DNA of 64,000 nucleotides from assembly GCF_030551755.1 (NCBI RefSeq), contig NZ_JAUPEC010000018.1:1-64000 (forward strand). Reading direction: 5' to 3'. Position numbers and translations under genes: made by a program. How positions within the stretch are numbered: position 1 is the stretch's first letter; the number at the start of each line of letters is the position of its first letter. Shown here piece by piece: positions 1-9,608 of the stretch. This DNA is from Pseudocolwellia sp. AS88 (lineage in GTDB: Bacteria; Pseudomonadota; Gammaproteobacteria; Enterobacterales; Alteromonadaceae). The notes beneath the pieces were generated by a model. It saw only the letters and a list, made by a program, of their open reading frames with translations, did no database searches and was not told the origin of the DNA.

Positions 1-10
1 ACCAAGTGCA

Positions 11-42
11 CAAAAAAGACCAGAAGCAAAAGCTACTGGCCT
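11..42 (-). terminator. Rho-independent terminator of the lipoprotein gene
   Basis: Read on the minus strand this is an 11-bp imperfect stem (arms 32-42 and 17-27, one G-U pair and one mismatch) with a four-base loop, followed by a run of six T at 12-17. It lies about 50 bases after the stop codon of the lipoprotein gene and closes the two-gene unit. Confidence 0.7.
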
Positions 43-88
43 TTCATTAAACCGTCAACGTATCTTAGGACGGGACATACTGCTAATT

Positions 89-1819
89 CTACAATCCAAT
101 ACGTGACGGTAGTCTTTCTTGGCATTGTGCCGCTGAAGTAGGAACTATTGTGCTATCTGTTAAACCATCTTCGCTGTGATAAACATTTAAGTCGCCATCA
201 AAATCGAAGCGTACTTTTTCGTAATCAATATTCGCGATAGTTTCATTACCTACAGGTTTTAAGATTGCTTGATAAGTTGCACCTAAGAAATTAATGGTTA
301 ATAAAGCGCTGTAAGTTTCTGTAGTGGTTTCAGACGCGCCAAGTAATGACCAATAACCATCTACCAGATCACCTCGGGTATTTCCTTCGCCTAAAGTACC
401 ATCGCTTGATGCTTTGTCTATGTATTTAACACAAGCTGAAAACGAGCCTTCTGTGTCGGTTGCTGCACCATCAAAATAGAATTCTACTTCTTTATCATCT
501 AAATTATTTGGGCTAAAACCTAAATCGAGATCCGAAACTTTTAATGTGTAACCACCTAGTTGTGTGAATGGTTCTGCATCAGTTGCTAAAGTACTCGCTG
601 CAGCTAAATCTTCAAGTGAGTCGAAGTCGTCACCGGTAAAATCATTAACGGCTAAACTTGCAATATCAGCATTGGCTGAAGCTAAGCTTATAACTAATGC
701 GTCTGGTAACGTTCTATCTTGATTAGTTAGAAAGGTTATCGCGTTATCTATGCTAGTATCGGTTGCGCGTTCGTTTATCGATTTGATCAGTAAACTTTCT
801 ATAGCTCGTACACTACCTAAGGTTGTGGTGTCAGATATTGAAACATCACGAATAATTAAACTGTCGATAACTGATGACATTGAACTTGCTACGCTAGCAG
901 CGCGATTAAGATATTCAGGGCTGGCTAAACTGCCAATATCTGCTGGTAAGAAGATATCTTTACGCTGATATATTTCTTGAAGTTCGCTTTCAGCGTTATC
1001 TAAAATATGGATGAGATCATCTGTGTTAGCTAGTACTGTATCTAAGTCATTCGCTGACGTTACAATTTGATTGGCCAGTTGAGTGTAAATAGCGCTTGAA
1101 GCATCGTTAGGCGTTCCTAGTTCTTCACCAATTTCATCGTAAGTATCTGTTAATCGGTCTGATAAAATGGATACCACTTTATGTAGTTTAAGTGCTGTAT
1201 TTAGCAGTGAACTGTCGATAGTTCCTGCGCCATCTGTATTTAAATAATCAATATCAAGATCGCTTTCTTGAATACTTAAAGCTGATAAAACAGTTGCACG
1301 TTCAGTGTCAGATTCAATACCTGTTAATAGTGATGTGATTGGTGTGAGCACTGTTTCTGTTACTCCAGCTTCTGGAATAGCTGAAATTCTTCGGCTTAGT
1401 TGACCTTGGAAAGGTTCGCCAGTTAACACATCGTAACCACCGTCAATTCGCAATACGGCTGTATCGAGCACACCAACATTTTTTAAACAATATTGGTTTT
1501 GTTCTGCGGTAGCTGTGTCGGCACAATAGTCTGTAGCGGTGTTCGGGTTATATGAAAAGTAACCTTGGTTATCGGTAAATGCATAAGCTTCCCATGCGTT
1601 ACGAGTTGCGTCGTTGTTGGTGTCTAAATAGACTGTTGATCTTGCCACATAACCATCAATGGCTTGTCCACTAAATACTTGCTCTGTAGTTGTTGGTGTA
1701 CCTTCATCTTGGTCTGTTCCACCACAAGCACTCAATAAAATAGCGGTAGATAAAGCAACGGTAATCTTTGATTTTGACTTAAAGCTTAATTGTAATTGTG
1801 AGTTAATTAAATTTTTCAT
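89..1819 (-). CDS. Putative outer-membrane or surface lipoprotein, function unknown
   Basis: 576 residues. A basic N-terminus and hydrophobic stretch end in the lipobox L-S-A-C (about residues 29-32), followed by G-G-T-D-Q-D, so the mature protein should be a lipoprotein, probably sorted to the outer membrane. Residues about 52-90 (AIDGY..YLDTNND..TDNQGYFSY) resemble the small beta-sandwich carboxypeptidase-regulatory or SdrD-B-like repeat of surface proteins. The middle (about 150-400) looks alpha-helical and rich in Ser, Thr, Asp and Leu. The last 150 residues look beta-rich. A good Shine-Dalgarno sequence (AAGG, eight bases before ATG) supports the start. It lies 49 bases downstream of the TraF_2-family barrel gene and is probably cotranscribed with it, which suggests a joint envelope role. 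I do not recognise a specific family. Confidence 0.7.
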   Translation of the reverse strand: MKNLINSQLQLSFKSKSKITVALSTAILLSACGGTDQDEGTPTTTEQVFSGQAIDGYVARSTVYLDTNNDATRNAWEAYAFTDNQGYFSYNPNTATDYCADTATAEQNQYCLKNVGVLDTAVLRIDGGYDVLTGEPFQGQLSRRISAIPEAGVTETVLTPITSLLTGIESDTERATVLSALSIQESDLDIDYLNTDGAGTIDSSLLNTALKLHKVVSILSDRLTDTYDEIGEELGTPNDASSAIYTQLANQIVTSANDLDTVLANTDDLIHILDNAESELQEIYQRKDIFLPADIGSLASPEYLNRAASVASSMSSVIDSLIIRDVSISDTTTLGSVRAIESLLIKSINERATDTSIDNAITFLTNQDRTLPDALVISLASANADIASLAVNDFTGDDFDSLEDLAAASTLATDAEPFTQLGGYTLKVSDLDLGFSPNNLDDKEVEFYFDGAATDTEGSFSACVKYIDKASSDGTLGEGNTRGDLVDGYWSLLGASETTTETYSALLTINFLGATYQAILKPVGNETIANIDYEKVRFDFDGDLNVYHSEDGLTDSTIVPTSAAQCQERLPSRIGL

Positions 1820-1868
1820 TCTGTTTACCTTAATGCTGATAAATTATAGCGAGTCTAAGTCGCTTTAA

Positions 1869-3170
1869 TTAAAATTGTTCTTGAATACTTAATGAGAACC
1901 CTAAGCGGCGTGGACTTGATGAGTCATCAATTTCTACACTGTCTAAGCCATATTCAAAATCAAGCGCTACAATATCAAACAATGTAACTCCTGCTGTAAT
2001 GGTTGAAATTTTAGAGCCTGCCAAGTTTTTATGATATCCAGCTCGTATTGAAGGAATAATGTATCCATCAGAATGATAAGCTACCGAAGTGTGAAGCCAT
2101 TGGTTGTCGTCGCCAATAATATCGTCGTATTTAGCAAGATCGAGTGCTGCAGAAACTTCAACTTCGTTTGATACTTTGTATAAGCCATCAAGTCGAGCTG
2201 TAGCATTTTTTGTATGCACTTCGTTAGCACTAATTTGACCTACAGTTTGAGTGAAATATTTAGCTGATTCACAGTTACTTCTTGATGAGGTGTTTTCAGC
2301 AATGCTTTCACAGTTAGTACCAATTTCGCCGTATTCAAACTCTGGTGAGTTGATGTTTTCGAAGGTTAAACCTATACGATAAGATTCTGCATCCCACACT
2401 AAACCAATATCTACGCCAAAGTCGCTGGTTGAGTCTTGATTTTGGTCGTATTCATCACGAATTAAATCACTTACGTCTTCGCCAGCAAGTTCGATAATAG
2501 GAAGAACTTGTTTACTTAATTCCATAGTGATGTATTTAAATTTACCGCCAGCATAAAGTTTACCTAAATGATGATTGAACACTTCGCGGCCGTAACTTAT
2601 GGCAAAAGTTTGTTCGATACCTGACTTTAAATACAAGGCTGATGCTGTAGCAAACGAGTTGTTTTGATTATTGTAAGATAATTCTGAAGATAGGAAACTT
2701 AAACCCGCTTGAACGTTAACTGAATAGTCGAAGCCGATTGTGCCTTGTAGCGTTTCTGAATAAAAATAAAGTGGTAATAAAGGTGCGTTCATTCCTGCAT
2801 TAATTTTTACGTAACCACTTTCACCAGCTCGGTCGATTACATCGTTAAAGCGGTCTAACACTGCACTTGGTTCATCGGTAGTTAAGCTAGGGTCATCAAT
2901 AATATCTGCAAGTTCTTCAATATCATCAGAAAAGTTGTCTAACTCCCCTACTTCAACGTTAAAACCAAACGTTGGAAAATACGACATTCTAAAACTATCA
3001 CCTTCGCTGAGAATTAAAGCATTCATAGCTGGATTATAGGAAGCTGAAGAAAGTGACGATGACGAAGATGATGGTCCTAACGACATTGCTGCGCCTGTGT
3101 TTATTGAACTGCTATCAGCGTGAACATTACAAGCCACTAGAATAGCTGTGGCGATTATAAGTTTTTTCAT
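1869..3170 (-). CDS. TraF_2-family outer-membrane beta-barrel-like protein
   Basis: 433 residues with a cleavable signal peptide (about 1-18, ending NVHA-DS). The N-terminal Ser-rich stretch followed by SYNPAMNALI, the many alternating aromatic/hydrophobic beta strands and the terminal phenylalanine (SIQEQF) are the hallmarks of an outer-membrane barrel. The whole resembles the family annotated as conjugal transfer protein TraF (TraF_2), which is distantly FadL-like. The name comes from a plasmid relative: nothing else here is conjugative, so a role in transfer is not implied. It is the first gene of a two-gene minus-strand unit with the lipoprotein, and its promoter must lie in the 166-base divergent spacer shared with ansA. 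Family assignment is moderately sure; function is unknown. Confidence 0.6.
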   Translation of the reverse strand: MKKLIIATAILVACNVHADSSSINTGAAMSLGPSSSSSSLSSASYNPAMNALILSEGDSFRMSYFPTFGFNVEVGELDNFSDDIEELADIIDDPSLTTDEPSAVLDRFNDVIDRAGESGYVKINAGMNAPLLPLYFYSETLQGTIGFDYSVNVQAGLSFLSSELSYNNQNNSFATASALYLKSGIEQTFAISYGREVFNHHLGKLYAGGKFKYITMELSKQVLPIIELAGEDVSDLIRDEYDQNQDSTSDFGVDIGLVWDAESYRIGLTFENINSPEFEYGEIGTNCESIAENTSSRSNCESAKYFTQTVGQISANEVHTKNATARLDGLYKVSNEVEVSAALDLAKYDDIIGDDNQWLHTSVAYHSDGYIIPSIRAGYHKNLAGSKISTITAGVTLFDIVALDFEYGLDSVEIDDSSSPRRLGFSLSIQEQF

Positions 3171-3336
3171 TCATTAGCCCTTTATTTAATTTATTACGTT
3201 ATAATTAGCATAGCTCAAATATGACTATTTGTTTATATATTTTTTATAATAAAATCAACATGTTAAGATTTGTTCAATATAATGTTAAAATTTAATTAAC
3301 CTTTGAACAAACTTCAGTCTTGGATAAAAACACACA

Positions 3337-4353
3337 ATGAAAAAACGCATCTATATTGCCTACACAGGCGGAACTATTGGTATGAAAGCCAGTGAAAATG
3401 GTTACATCCCTGAAACGGGCCATTTAACAGAATCAATATTGGCTAATGTGGATTTTCAACGTGATGAAATGCCTGAATTTACGATTCAAGAATATTCACC
3501 GTTAATAGATTCTTCAAACATGTCGCCAAGTGATTGGCAGTTTATTGCTGAAGATATTAAAGCCCATTATCACGATTATGATGGCTTTGTAGTTTTGCAT
3601 GGTACTGACACTATGGCTTATACCAGCTCGGCTTTGTCGTTCATGTTTGAGAATTTATCTAAACCCGTTATTGTTACGGGATCTCAAATTCCATTAAGCC
3701 AATTACGCTCAGACGGGCAAGTTAACTTATTAAATTCGTTATATATTGCCGCTAACTTTCCTATTGCTGAAGTAGGTTTGTATTTTAATAACCGACTGTA
3801 CAGAGGTAATAGAAGTATTAAAGCTTTTGCCGATGGTTTTAATGCCTTTGATTCGCCTAATTTACCTCCTCTGTTAGAAGCAGGTATTAATATTAATGTG
3901 ATTGAAGGTGAGTTATCGACAATCGAGAAAGATGACATACAACCTTTAGTGTTAAGTAATATTACGCCTCAACCTATCGGCGTTGTGCATCTTTATCCGG
4001 GTATAAGCCCTGATGTTTTAAAAAATATTATTCAACAACCTGTTAAAGCTTTGATCATTAGAAGTTACGGTGTTGGTAATGCTCCACAAGATAAAGGTTT
4101 GCTTGAATGTATTAAAACCGCCAGCGATAACGGTATTATTATTGTTAACTGTAGCCAGTGTATTAAAGGCACGGTAAACATGGACGGATACGCAACAGGT
4201 AACGCGTTAAGTAAATGCGGAGTGATTGGTGGTGTTGATATGACGCTTGAAGCGACGTTAACTAAGTTACATTACTTGTTGAGTAAGAATTTACCTGCTG
4301 ATGAAATACGTTCGTTGATGCAGACTAATTTACGTGGTGAGTTGACTCGATAA
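3337..4353 (+). CDS. ansA: Type I (cytoplasmic) L-asparaginase
   Basis: 338 residues, the same length as E. coli AnsA and alignable end to end with it. It hydrolyses L-asparagine to aspartate and ammonia in the cytoplasm. Both catalytic triads are visible: the nucleophile Thr13 in AYTGGTIGM and Thr90-Asp91 in LHGTDTM. The family blocks GSQIPLSQLRSDGQ, NNRLYRGNR and RSYGVGNAP are intact. There is no signal peptide, which separates it from the periplasmic type II enzyme. The gene stands alone, divergent from the TraF_2 gene, and ends before a strong bidirectional terminator. Confidence 0.95.
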   Translation: MKKRIYIAYTGGTIGMKASENGYIPETGHLTESILANVDFQRDEMPEFTIQEYSPLIDSSNMSPSDWQFIAEDIKAHYHDYDGFVVLHGTDTMAYTSSALSFMFENLSKPVIVTGSQIPLSQLRSDGQVNLLNSLYIAANFPIAEVGLYFNNRLYRGNRSIKAFADGFNAFDSPNLPPLLEAGININVIEGELSTIEKDDIQPLVLSNITPQPIGVVHLYPGISPDVLKNIIQQPVKALIIRSYGVGNAPQDKGLLECIKTASDNGIIIVNCSQCIKGTVNMDGYATGNALSKCGVIGGVDMTLEATLTKLHYLLSKNLPADEIRSLMQTNLRGELTR

Positions 4354-4433
4354 ATTTTAGATCGCTTAACTTCATAGAGTTTATACATTTTCTTTTTGTA
4401 GATTCGCTTCATGGTTCAAAAAGTCAAAAAGTC

Positions 4434-4472
4434 AAAAAAGCGATAACGGTTTTAAATCGTTATCGCTTTTTT
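4434..4472. terminator. Bidirectional terminator between ansA and the metallophosphoesterase gene
   Basis: A perfect 15-bp inverted repeat (arms 4434-4448 and 4458-4472, nine-base loop) in which the ends of the arms are A and T runs, so it can work on both strands. It separates two genes whose 3' ends face each other. Confidence 0.9.
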
Positions 4473-4551
4473 AGTTTCAGCTTTGTTTTTGGTTTACCGA
4501 TATAAAGCCTGATTAACTGTTCAGATAACCTTTGCTTTAAACTGTTACTTA

Positions 4552-7098
4552 TTACTCAGCGGTTGCTGTGTTTTCAATAAGTGCAAAACGTCCGTCTTTA
4601 TGGGTGAATCCCCACACTGTGTTGTTATTATGGTTGTAACCCCATAAATAAGTTCCACAACTGCTGTCTACGTCACTTGGTGCGCTACCTGCTCCAGATT
4701 TAAACATAACACTGAAATCATCTGAGTATGATGTTTCTGTAAAACAGCTATCAGCAAGAAACTCTTCCCATTCGCCCGTTTCTTCATTGTAACGACCTAT
4801 GGTTAAGGTGGTTAAGTCGATACCTTCAGGCGCTGTCATTGCAATGGTCATAGCATCAGCTTCGTCGTCTGCTGTAATAACCCCATCGCGAACGACATTG
4901 GTTGGGTTTGTTGTTTCTACCGCATCTTTGTCGAAGAATAATTCAGATGGCGAGCTAGCTTGTACAAAACCATTGGTATTTTTGTAAGTACCGTCTTGGT
5001 TCAAGTTACCGTTGATTAATAAAATATCTGAAACTGTTGTTTCGTCGTTATCTGTAAACCAACTTAAAGACAGTAGTTCATTCATAGCTTGTTCTTGGCG
5101 TGGAATGTTATACACATTGGCAAAGCTTGTGTATTCACCTTTACCGGTTGCAAGTTCATCTTCATAGTTAACGTGAACACCCACTTGTTTGCTGTCTTGT
5201 GTGTCTGTCGTTAGCATTTCAACACTGTTGTAGGTTAAGTTAAAACCGTCAAGTATTGCTGCTTCTGTTCCTATGTAACCTTCTTCGTCTGGCGTTTTAG
5301 TTGTTGTCCAGTAAGATTCGTAAGGAGATACAACACGTTGTAAAGCGTCATTAGTGTAACTAGCGTTATCGCCTAAGCTCCATTCAATTGGAATGATTTC
5401 TTCTACTGTAGCGCCTGAGCTGTCTTTGTCGTATTGGATCCAAGCGTTTTGCGCTTCATCCCAATAAGTACCCATGTTCATGTCAGCTTCTGAGAAGTTA
5501 ACTGGAGCGTAGTAGTTTTTGAAGGTAATTTGACGGCCATTTACTTCAACAATAACAAATGAGATTTTGTTGGTTTTTTCGTATTTGGTTAAGTCTTTAT
5601 CGTACTGACTGTTTGTTCCTTCGTAATCACCTACTTGCGCGAAGTTATCTTGCGCTAAACCTGTTTCGTATTTGTCGTGAATACCGTAGCGATTGTTATA
5701 AGCTTTCCAAGATGCATTACCCGCAACAATTTGCGTAAAGCCTACTGATGGATTGGTATTGTCTGGATGTATTAAGCTACGTGAATACTGATGATCGTGT
5801 CCTGCAATGTAGTTAACTTTGTATTCGCTCAGTAAGTTAAGTACGTTGTCTAATAAACCTGGTGAAGATTCATCTTGTAGCTCTAAGTAACCAAGTTGAC
5901 CCGTGTCTAAACCTAAAATACCTGGCTCTGTTTCGTTTTCGCTTTCACCGTTATCAGCATTACTTAATGAACTAATGTAATCAAAATATTCATCGTAGTT
6001 ATAAACTGATGGGCGCTTTTTAGTTGATAATGCTTCGTGACCAAACATTACAATATGATCAACCGTTGAACCTTTAGTTTCTAATACATTTTTCAACCAG
6101 TCGTAAATCAATAACCATGTGCCTTCGTAGTTAACTGATACAAGGTCGCTGGCGTAAAAATCGAGGGCAATAAATAACGTATTGTTTTGCACTGTGTAGT
6201 ACATCAAGTCTTCAATTTCTTCGTAACCAACAATCTCGCCATCAGCTAAACCTTGAGCTAATAAACTGCCTGGATATTCTTGATAAAGCTTATAACCTTG
6301 GTCGAAGTTTGAAGAGTCATTTTCTGTGTAAGCATCGATACCGTTGTCCATGTTGTTTACTGAACGGTTATCGGTTGTGTTTACTTCTGTAGTAAACCAG
6401 CTTAACCAATCGTAACCGTCAACAATTTCATGATTTCCACGAACCGGTAGTACTGTCATTCCTGCCTCAGTTAATGGATTGGCAACTTTGTTCATCCACT
6501 CTACGTATTCGTTTTCTGTACGTACGTCTGTCATGTCACCTACAGCTAACACCACAGAAACACCTTCAGCTTTGATTTTTGAAACAATTGGATCAACAAG
6601 AAGTGCTGGTAAGTGTTTGAAATCGTAAGGTGTGTCTGAACGTTCGTTACTTGCTATAGCTACTGGTGCAGCTCCGTCAGCAAGTGGATCACCATTTTCA
6701 TCGGCAAAGAAGGCATTGTAGGGGTCTGAAACGTCTATCTTCCAGCCTTCACCATCAAAAATGTCATCGTTGTTAACGTCGTAACCGATATCGATTGATA
6801 AGGTGATATCGTCGTATGTGTGAGTAATAGTTTGTTTGTAATCGTCATCATCGCGGCCTTGCGTATCTGGAATTACAGCAAATCTCCAAACTTTATCGTT
6901 ATTATTTTCGGCAAGTACGTTAGCGCCTTTGGTGATTGAAGAGATTGTTTCACCTGAAGAATCCTCTACGACTTCTTCAACAATTACTTCTGGGATATCA
7001 GGCGTGATCTCTGGAGCGGAATTTGAACTATCGCTATTACATGCACTTAATGTTTGTGCAATAGCAATAACTAGAGCTGTTTTTGTTAAAACCTTCAT
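4552..7098 (-). CDS. Large calcineurin-like metallophosphoesterase lipoprotein
   Basis: 848 residues from the ATG at 7098. An in-frame TTG at 7110 is possible, but AGG directly abuts it, and the ATG gives a compact lipoprotein signal (MKVLTKTALVIAIAQTLSAC, lipobox L-S-A-C). The metallophosphatase core lies at about residues 70-470 and shows the metal-binding motifs in order: IPDTQG, VGDMTD, RGNHE, FGHEA and AGHDHQYSR. The family hydrolyses phosphomono- or diesters with two metal ions. The C-terminal 350 residues are Asp/Asn/Thr-rich and beta-rich, with no motif I recognise. The mature protein is acidic, as expected for a secreted enzyme of a marine bacterium, so phosphate scavenging from organic phosphoesters is plausible. 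The substrate is unknown, and no phosphate-regulon site is visible nearby. Confidence 0.8.
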   Translation of the reverse strand: MKVLTKTALVIAIAQTLSACNSDSSNSAPEITPDIPEVIVEEVVEDSSGETISSITKGANVLAENNNDKVWRFAVIPDTQGRDDDDYKQTITHTYDDITLSIDIGYDVNNDDIFDGEGWKIDVSDPYNAFFADENGDPLADGAAPVAIASNERSDTPYDFKHLPALLVDPIVSKIKAEGVSVVLAVGDMTDVRTENEYVEWMNKVANPLTEAGMTVLPVRGNHEIVDGYDWLSWFTTEVNTTDNRSVNNMDNGIDAYTENDSSNFDQGYKLYQEYPGSLLAQGLADGEIVGYEEIEDLMYYTVQNNTLFIALDFYASDLVSVNYEGTWLLIYDWLKNVLETKGSTVDHIVMFGHEALSTKKRPSVYNYDEYFDYISSLSNADNGESENETEPGILGLDTGQLGYLELQDESSPGLLDNVLNLLSEYKVNYIAGHDHQYSRSLIHPDNTNPSVGFTQIVAGNASWKAYNNRYGIHDKYETGLAQDNFAQVGDYEGTNSQYDKDLTKYEKTNKISFVIVEVNGRQITFKNYYAPVNFSEADMNMGTYWDEAQNAWIQYDKDSSGATVEEIIPIEWSLGDNASYTNDALQRVVSPYESYWTTTKTPDEEGYIGTEAAILDGFNLTYNSVEMLTTDTQDSKQVGVHVNYEDELATGKGEYTSFANVYNIPRQEQAMNELLSLSWFTDNDETTVSDILLINGNLNQDGTYKNTNGFVQASSPSELFFDKDAVETTNPTNVVRDGVITADDEADAMTIAMTAPEGIDLTTLTIGRYNEETGEWEEFLADSCFTETSYSDDFSVMFKSGAGSAPSDVDSSCGTYLWGYNHNNNTVWGFTHKDGRFALIENTATAE

Positions 7099-7380
7099 TA
7101 TAATATTCAACCTATCACTGGGTTTGATAGCCCAATAATTCTAAATATGGATATCGAGCTTTAGGATAAGCGGTGCATGTTAGAGATGCTTTATGACAAA
7201 TTAATGATGGAAATGTGTCGGATTTATGTCATTAAATTCATTTGGTTTTAAAGATAGTTTGATTAGGTAGGTTTAGGGCTGTAGATAAAAATAAAGCCAG
7301 TAAGGTTTCGCACCTCACTGACTTATGTTTACTCGATTAAACCAGAAACTCGCACTAATCCTTAGTTATTGCGTTACTAG

Positions 7381-8373
7381 CTATTCAGCTAAAGCTTTAT
7401 CAAACGCTTTGATAAATGCGCTGTAATCTTCAAAGTGTGGCATGTGACCTAATCCATCAAGCTCATATAAAGTTGAATTCTTGATAAGTTTATGTGCGTT
7501 TTTACCTAGGTTTTTATAATCACCTAGTGTTCTGGTAACTCCTAGTTTTTTAAAGCCTCTACCTGGACCTGTATTATCTCTTGTACCAATAATTAAGTAG
7601 GTTTTGTTTGTAATTTGTGGAAATTTATCAACAATATTCTCAGCAAAAATAGGCCCATAAGTTAACGCATTGTTCCAAGCAATGATTGGCCAATCGCCAC
7701 CTGCAATCATGCCTTTTAACGGAACTAAAAGTTGTTCGTATTCATTTGACCATTTACCATCATAATAATTCTTTTGCTGGTAGTTTCTGGCTTTTTCAAG
7801 TGTTGATGCAAGTTGCCCTTTGTAGAAGAAGTTGGTGTCTTTAAATTCAACATACTTGCTGTAGTCTTCTAGTCCAATAGGATTGATAAGGATAAGTTTA
7901 TCTACTGAGGCGCTGTAATTAACAGCAAAAGTTACTGCTACCATCCCACCCATAGAATGTCCCACTACATCATATTTTTTAATATTTAAACTATCTAACA
8001 ATGACTTGGTATTTAATGCTAATTGAGGAAAGCTGTATTGATAAGATTCTGGTTTAGATGATTTACCAAAACCAATTTGGTCTGGAATGATCACTCGGTA
8101 GTTTTTCTTCACTAAGTCGTTTGCTGTTTGTTCCCAGTAATAAGCTGAAAAGTTTTTGCCATGGAGCAATACGATAACTTTATCAGCGTTTGTATTACCA
8201 ACATCCATATAGCGCATTTTCAGTTCTTGATTTTGAGAATTGAAGTGAAATGTATTTACTGTAAATGGGTAATCAAAACCATCGAGTTCTTTATTGTATT
8301 TAACCGCAGATTCAGCAAATGCTGAAGCAGTAAATAGAAAAGCTGAAACGAGGATCAACACTATTTTTTTCAT
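7381..8373 (-). CDS. Secreted alpha/beta hydrolase
   Basis: 330 residues with a signal peptide (about 1-20, ending SAFA-ES), so the enzyme acts in the periplasm or outside. The alpha/beta-hydrolase fold is clear: HG oxyanion motif (VLLHGKNFSAYYW), DQIGFGKSSKP, nucleophile elbow GHSMGG, an acid candidate in IIGTRDNTGPG and the catalytic His in GLGHMPHFED. This set is typical of carboxylesterases and C-C hydrolases of the proline-iminopeptidase/haloalkane-dehalogenase type; the substrate cannot be read from sequence. GGAG five bases before the ATG supports the start. It stands alone, with only a weak hairpin after the stop. Confidence 0.85.
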   Translation of the reverse strand: MKKIVLILVSAFLFTASAFAESAVKYNKELDGFDYPFTVNTFHFNSQNQELKMRYMDVGNTNADKVIVLLHGKNFSAYYWEQTANDLVKKNYRVIIPDQIGFGKSSKPESYQYSFPQLALNTKSLLDSLNIKKYDVVGHSMGGMVAVTFAVNYSASVDKLILINPIGLEDYSKYVEFKDTNFFYKGQLASTLEKARNYQQKNYYDGKWSNEYEQLLVPLKGMIAGGDWPIIAWNNALTYGPIFAENIVDKFPQITNKTYLIIGTRDNTGPGRGFKKLGVTRTLGDYKNLGKNAHKLIKNSTLYELDGLGHMPHFEDYSAFIKAFDKALAE

Positions 8374-8549
8374 ATTATCTCCATATAGGTAAATGACTAA
8401 AGTTAAAACGGGTGTTAACTTATTGTAATCAATGGAAGGTGATCTTGTTACTGGTTTTAGAAGAGATATGGGATGCTTTTGTAAAATGATATTTCACACA
8501 GAAGCTTTATAAAGAAATGCTTACCATACTTGCTTTACTTGGCCTGTTT

Positions 8550-9095
8550 TTATTTAGTTGCAGATGAATTAATTGCGTTAATTTCTGAGAAATGTGTCGC
8601 AAGTTCTGTTGCGATTGAATGATGTTTAGCGGGTTTTGTTGGCTTATCATTTTCTGAACGCAGTAAAACTGAGTGTTCTGGTTGTTTAATACTTTTAGAC
8701 GACAACTCTTTGATCGACACCATAGCCAATGCTAGCGGTGGATGACTGAGGTCTGGTCTATATGCTGAAAGCACAGGTGCTTGGTGTGAAAATAGATTGG
8801 TACCAGCAGGTAAATAAGCTTTAACAACAAGCAACGAAACGGTAATGATAAATAAAGCGGAAAAACTTTTAACAAGAGATTGAATATTATCGCGCACTAA
8901 ATAAATAACAACTAATGAAGCAGCCATAATAAATACTCCGGCTAATACGCCATAACGCATATAAGTTGCAGCATCGCGAGTTGTAAACCATTCTTGGCGT
9001 GTATCAATTAACGATAAAGACATAAAAATAACGCATACGATACTGGAGATCAGAATTAAATCTGACCAAAACTTTGAATTTGTTGCTACTAACAT
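8550..9095 (-). CDS. Membrane protein of unknown function
   Basis: 181 residues. Three hydrophobic segments are visible (about 11-30, 47-67 and 77-95), followed by a soluble Ser/Lys/His-rich tail of about 85 residues that ends AINSSATK. GGAG precedes the ATG at good spacing. I recognise no family. It is the first of several small minus-strand genes, but the 140-base gaps between them do not argue strongly for one operon. Confidence 0.6.
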   Translation of the reverse strand: MLVATNSKFWSDLILISSIVCVIFMSLSLIDTRQEWFTTRDAATYMRYGVLAGVFIMAASLVVIYLVRDNIQSLVKSFSALFIITVSLLVVKAYLPAGTNLFSHQAPVLSAYRPDLSHPPLALAMVSIKELSSKSIKQPEHSVLLRSENDKPTKPAKHHSIATELATHFSEINAINSSATK

Positions 9096-9238
9096 TCAAG
9101 GCTCCCAGCTTTATGGTTAGTTATCTCGTTATAAATATTATAAAGAGTTTTGGGTTAACGGAAGGTTAAGAAATTAATGCCGTTAATGTGAAATAATCAT
9201 TGTTTTGAGGTGTTGCTACCCTGAGTTTAAAAGAAGAC

Positions 9239-9565
9239 TCAGGTAAAAGAAACAAACTTAAAGTGTGGATTTTCAATCAGAACATTGAGTGTTGCTAAAC
9301 CATCTAGAGGGACCAAGGTTTCTGCCTCTTGGTTATTACTTGGGGTTTTCGTGTTAACACTCTTTTGAATATCCGTATTCACTTCCTCTAAACAACCTTG
9401 TGTAGAGTTATTTAAACGTACTTTGATACATTCTTCTTTTGCAACATTATACCTAGTATCAAGCGCTGTGCACTCAAAAATTTCGCCATTTTTCATTGTT
9501 AATTTAACGGGATATTGATGCATGCAGGCAATTTCAATATAGTCGTATAAGTGACAACTGATCAT
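9239..9565 (-). CDS. rof: Rof (YaeO)-family Rho-binding antiterminator
   Basis: 108 residues against about 85 in E. coli Rof, a small Sm-like-fold protein that binds Rho and blocks its loading on RNA. The signature is clear: ISCHLYDYIEIACMHQYPVKLTMKNGE matches the E. coli INCDDYDNLELACQH..LTLELKDGE segment, and the last 25 residues (DGLATLNVLIENPHFKFVSF) match the final strands. Between them lies an extra polar segment of about 22 residues (about 63-85, Asn/Thr/Gln/Glu-rich), inserted in the loop where the shorter proteins turn. GAG five bases upstream supports the ATG. Expected role: tuning Rho-dependent termination in the cytoplasm. Confidence 0.75.
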   Translation of the reverse strand: MISCHLYDYIEIACMHQYPVKLTMKNGEIFECTALDTRYNVAKEECIKVRLNNSTQGCLEEVNTDIQKSVNTKTPSNNQEAETLVPLDGLATLNVLIENPHFKFVSFT

Positions 9566-9608
9566 AAAGTCTCGTAGTTACCTGAAAAATGGCTATTTTA
9601 GAGTTAAT

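Noticed and set aside
1869-3170. A plasmid or conjugative element suggested by the TraF family name
   Set aside because: No other transfer, relaxase or integrase gene is near. The family is common on chromosomes of marine bacteria.
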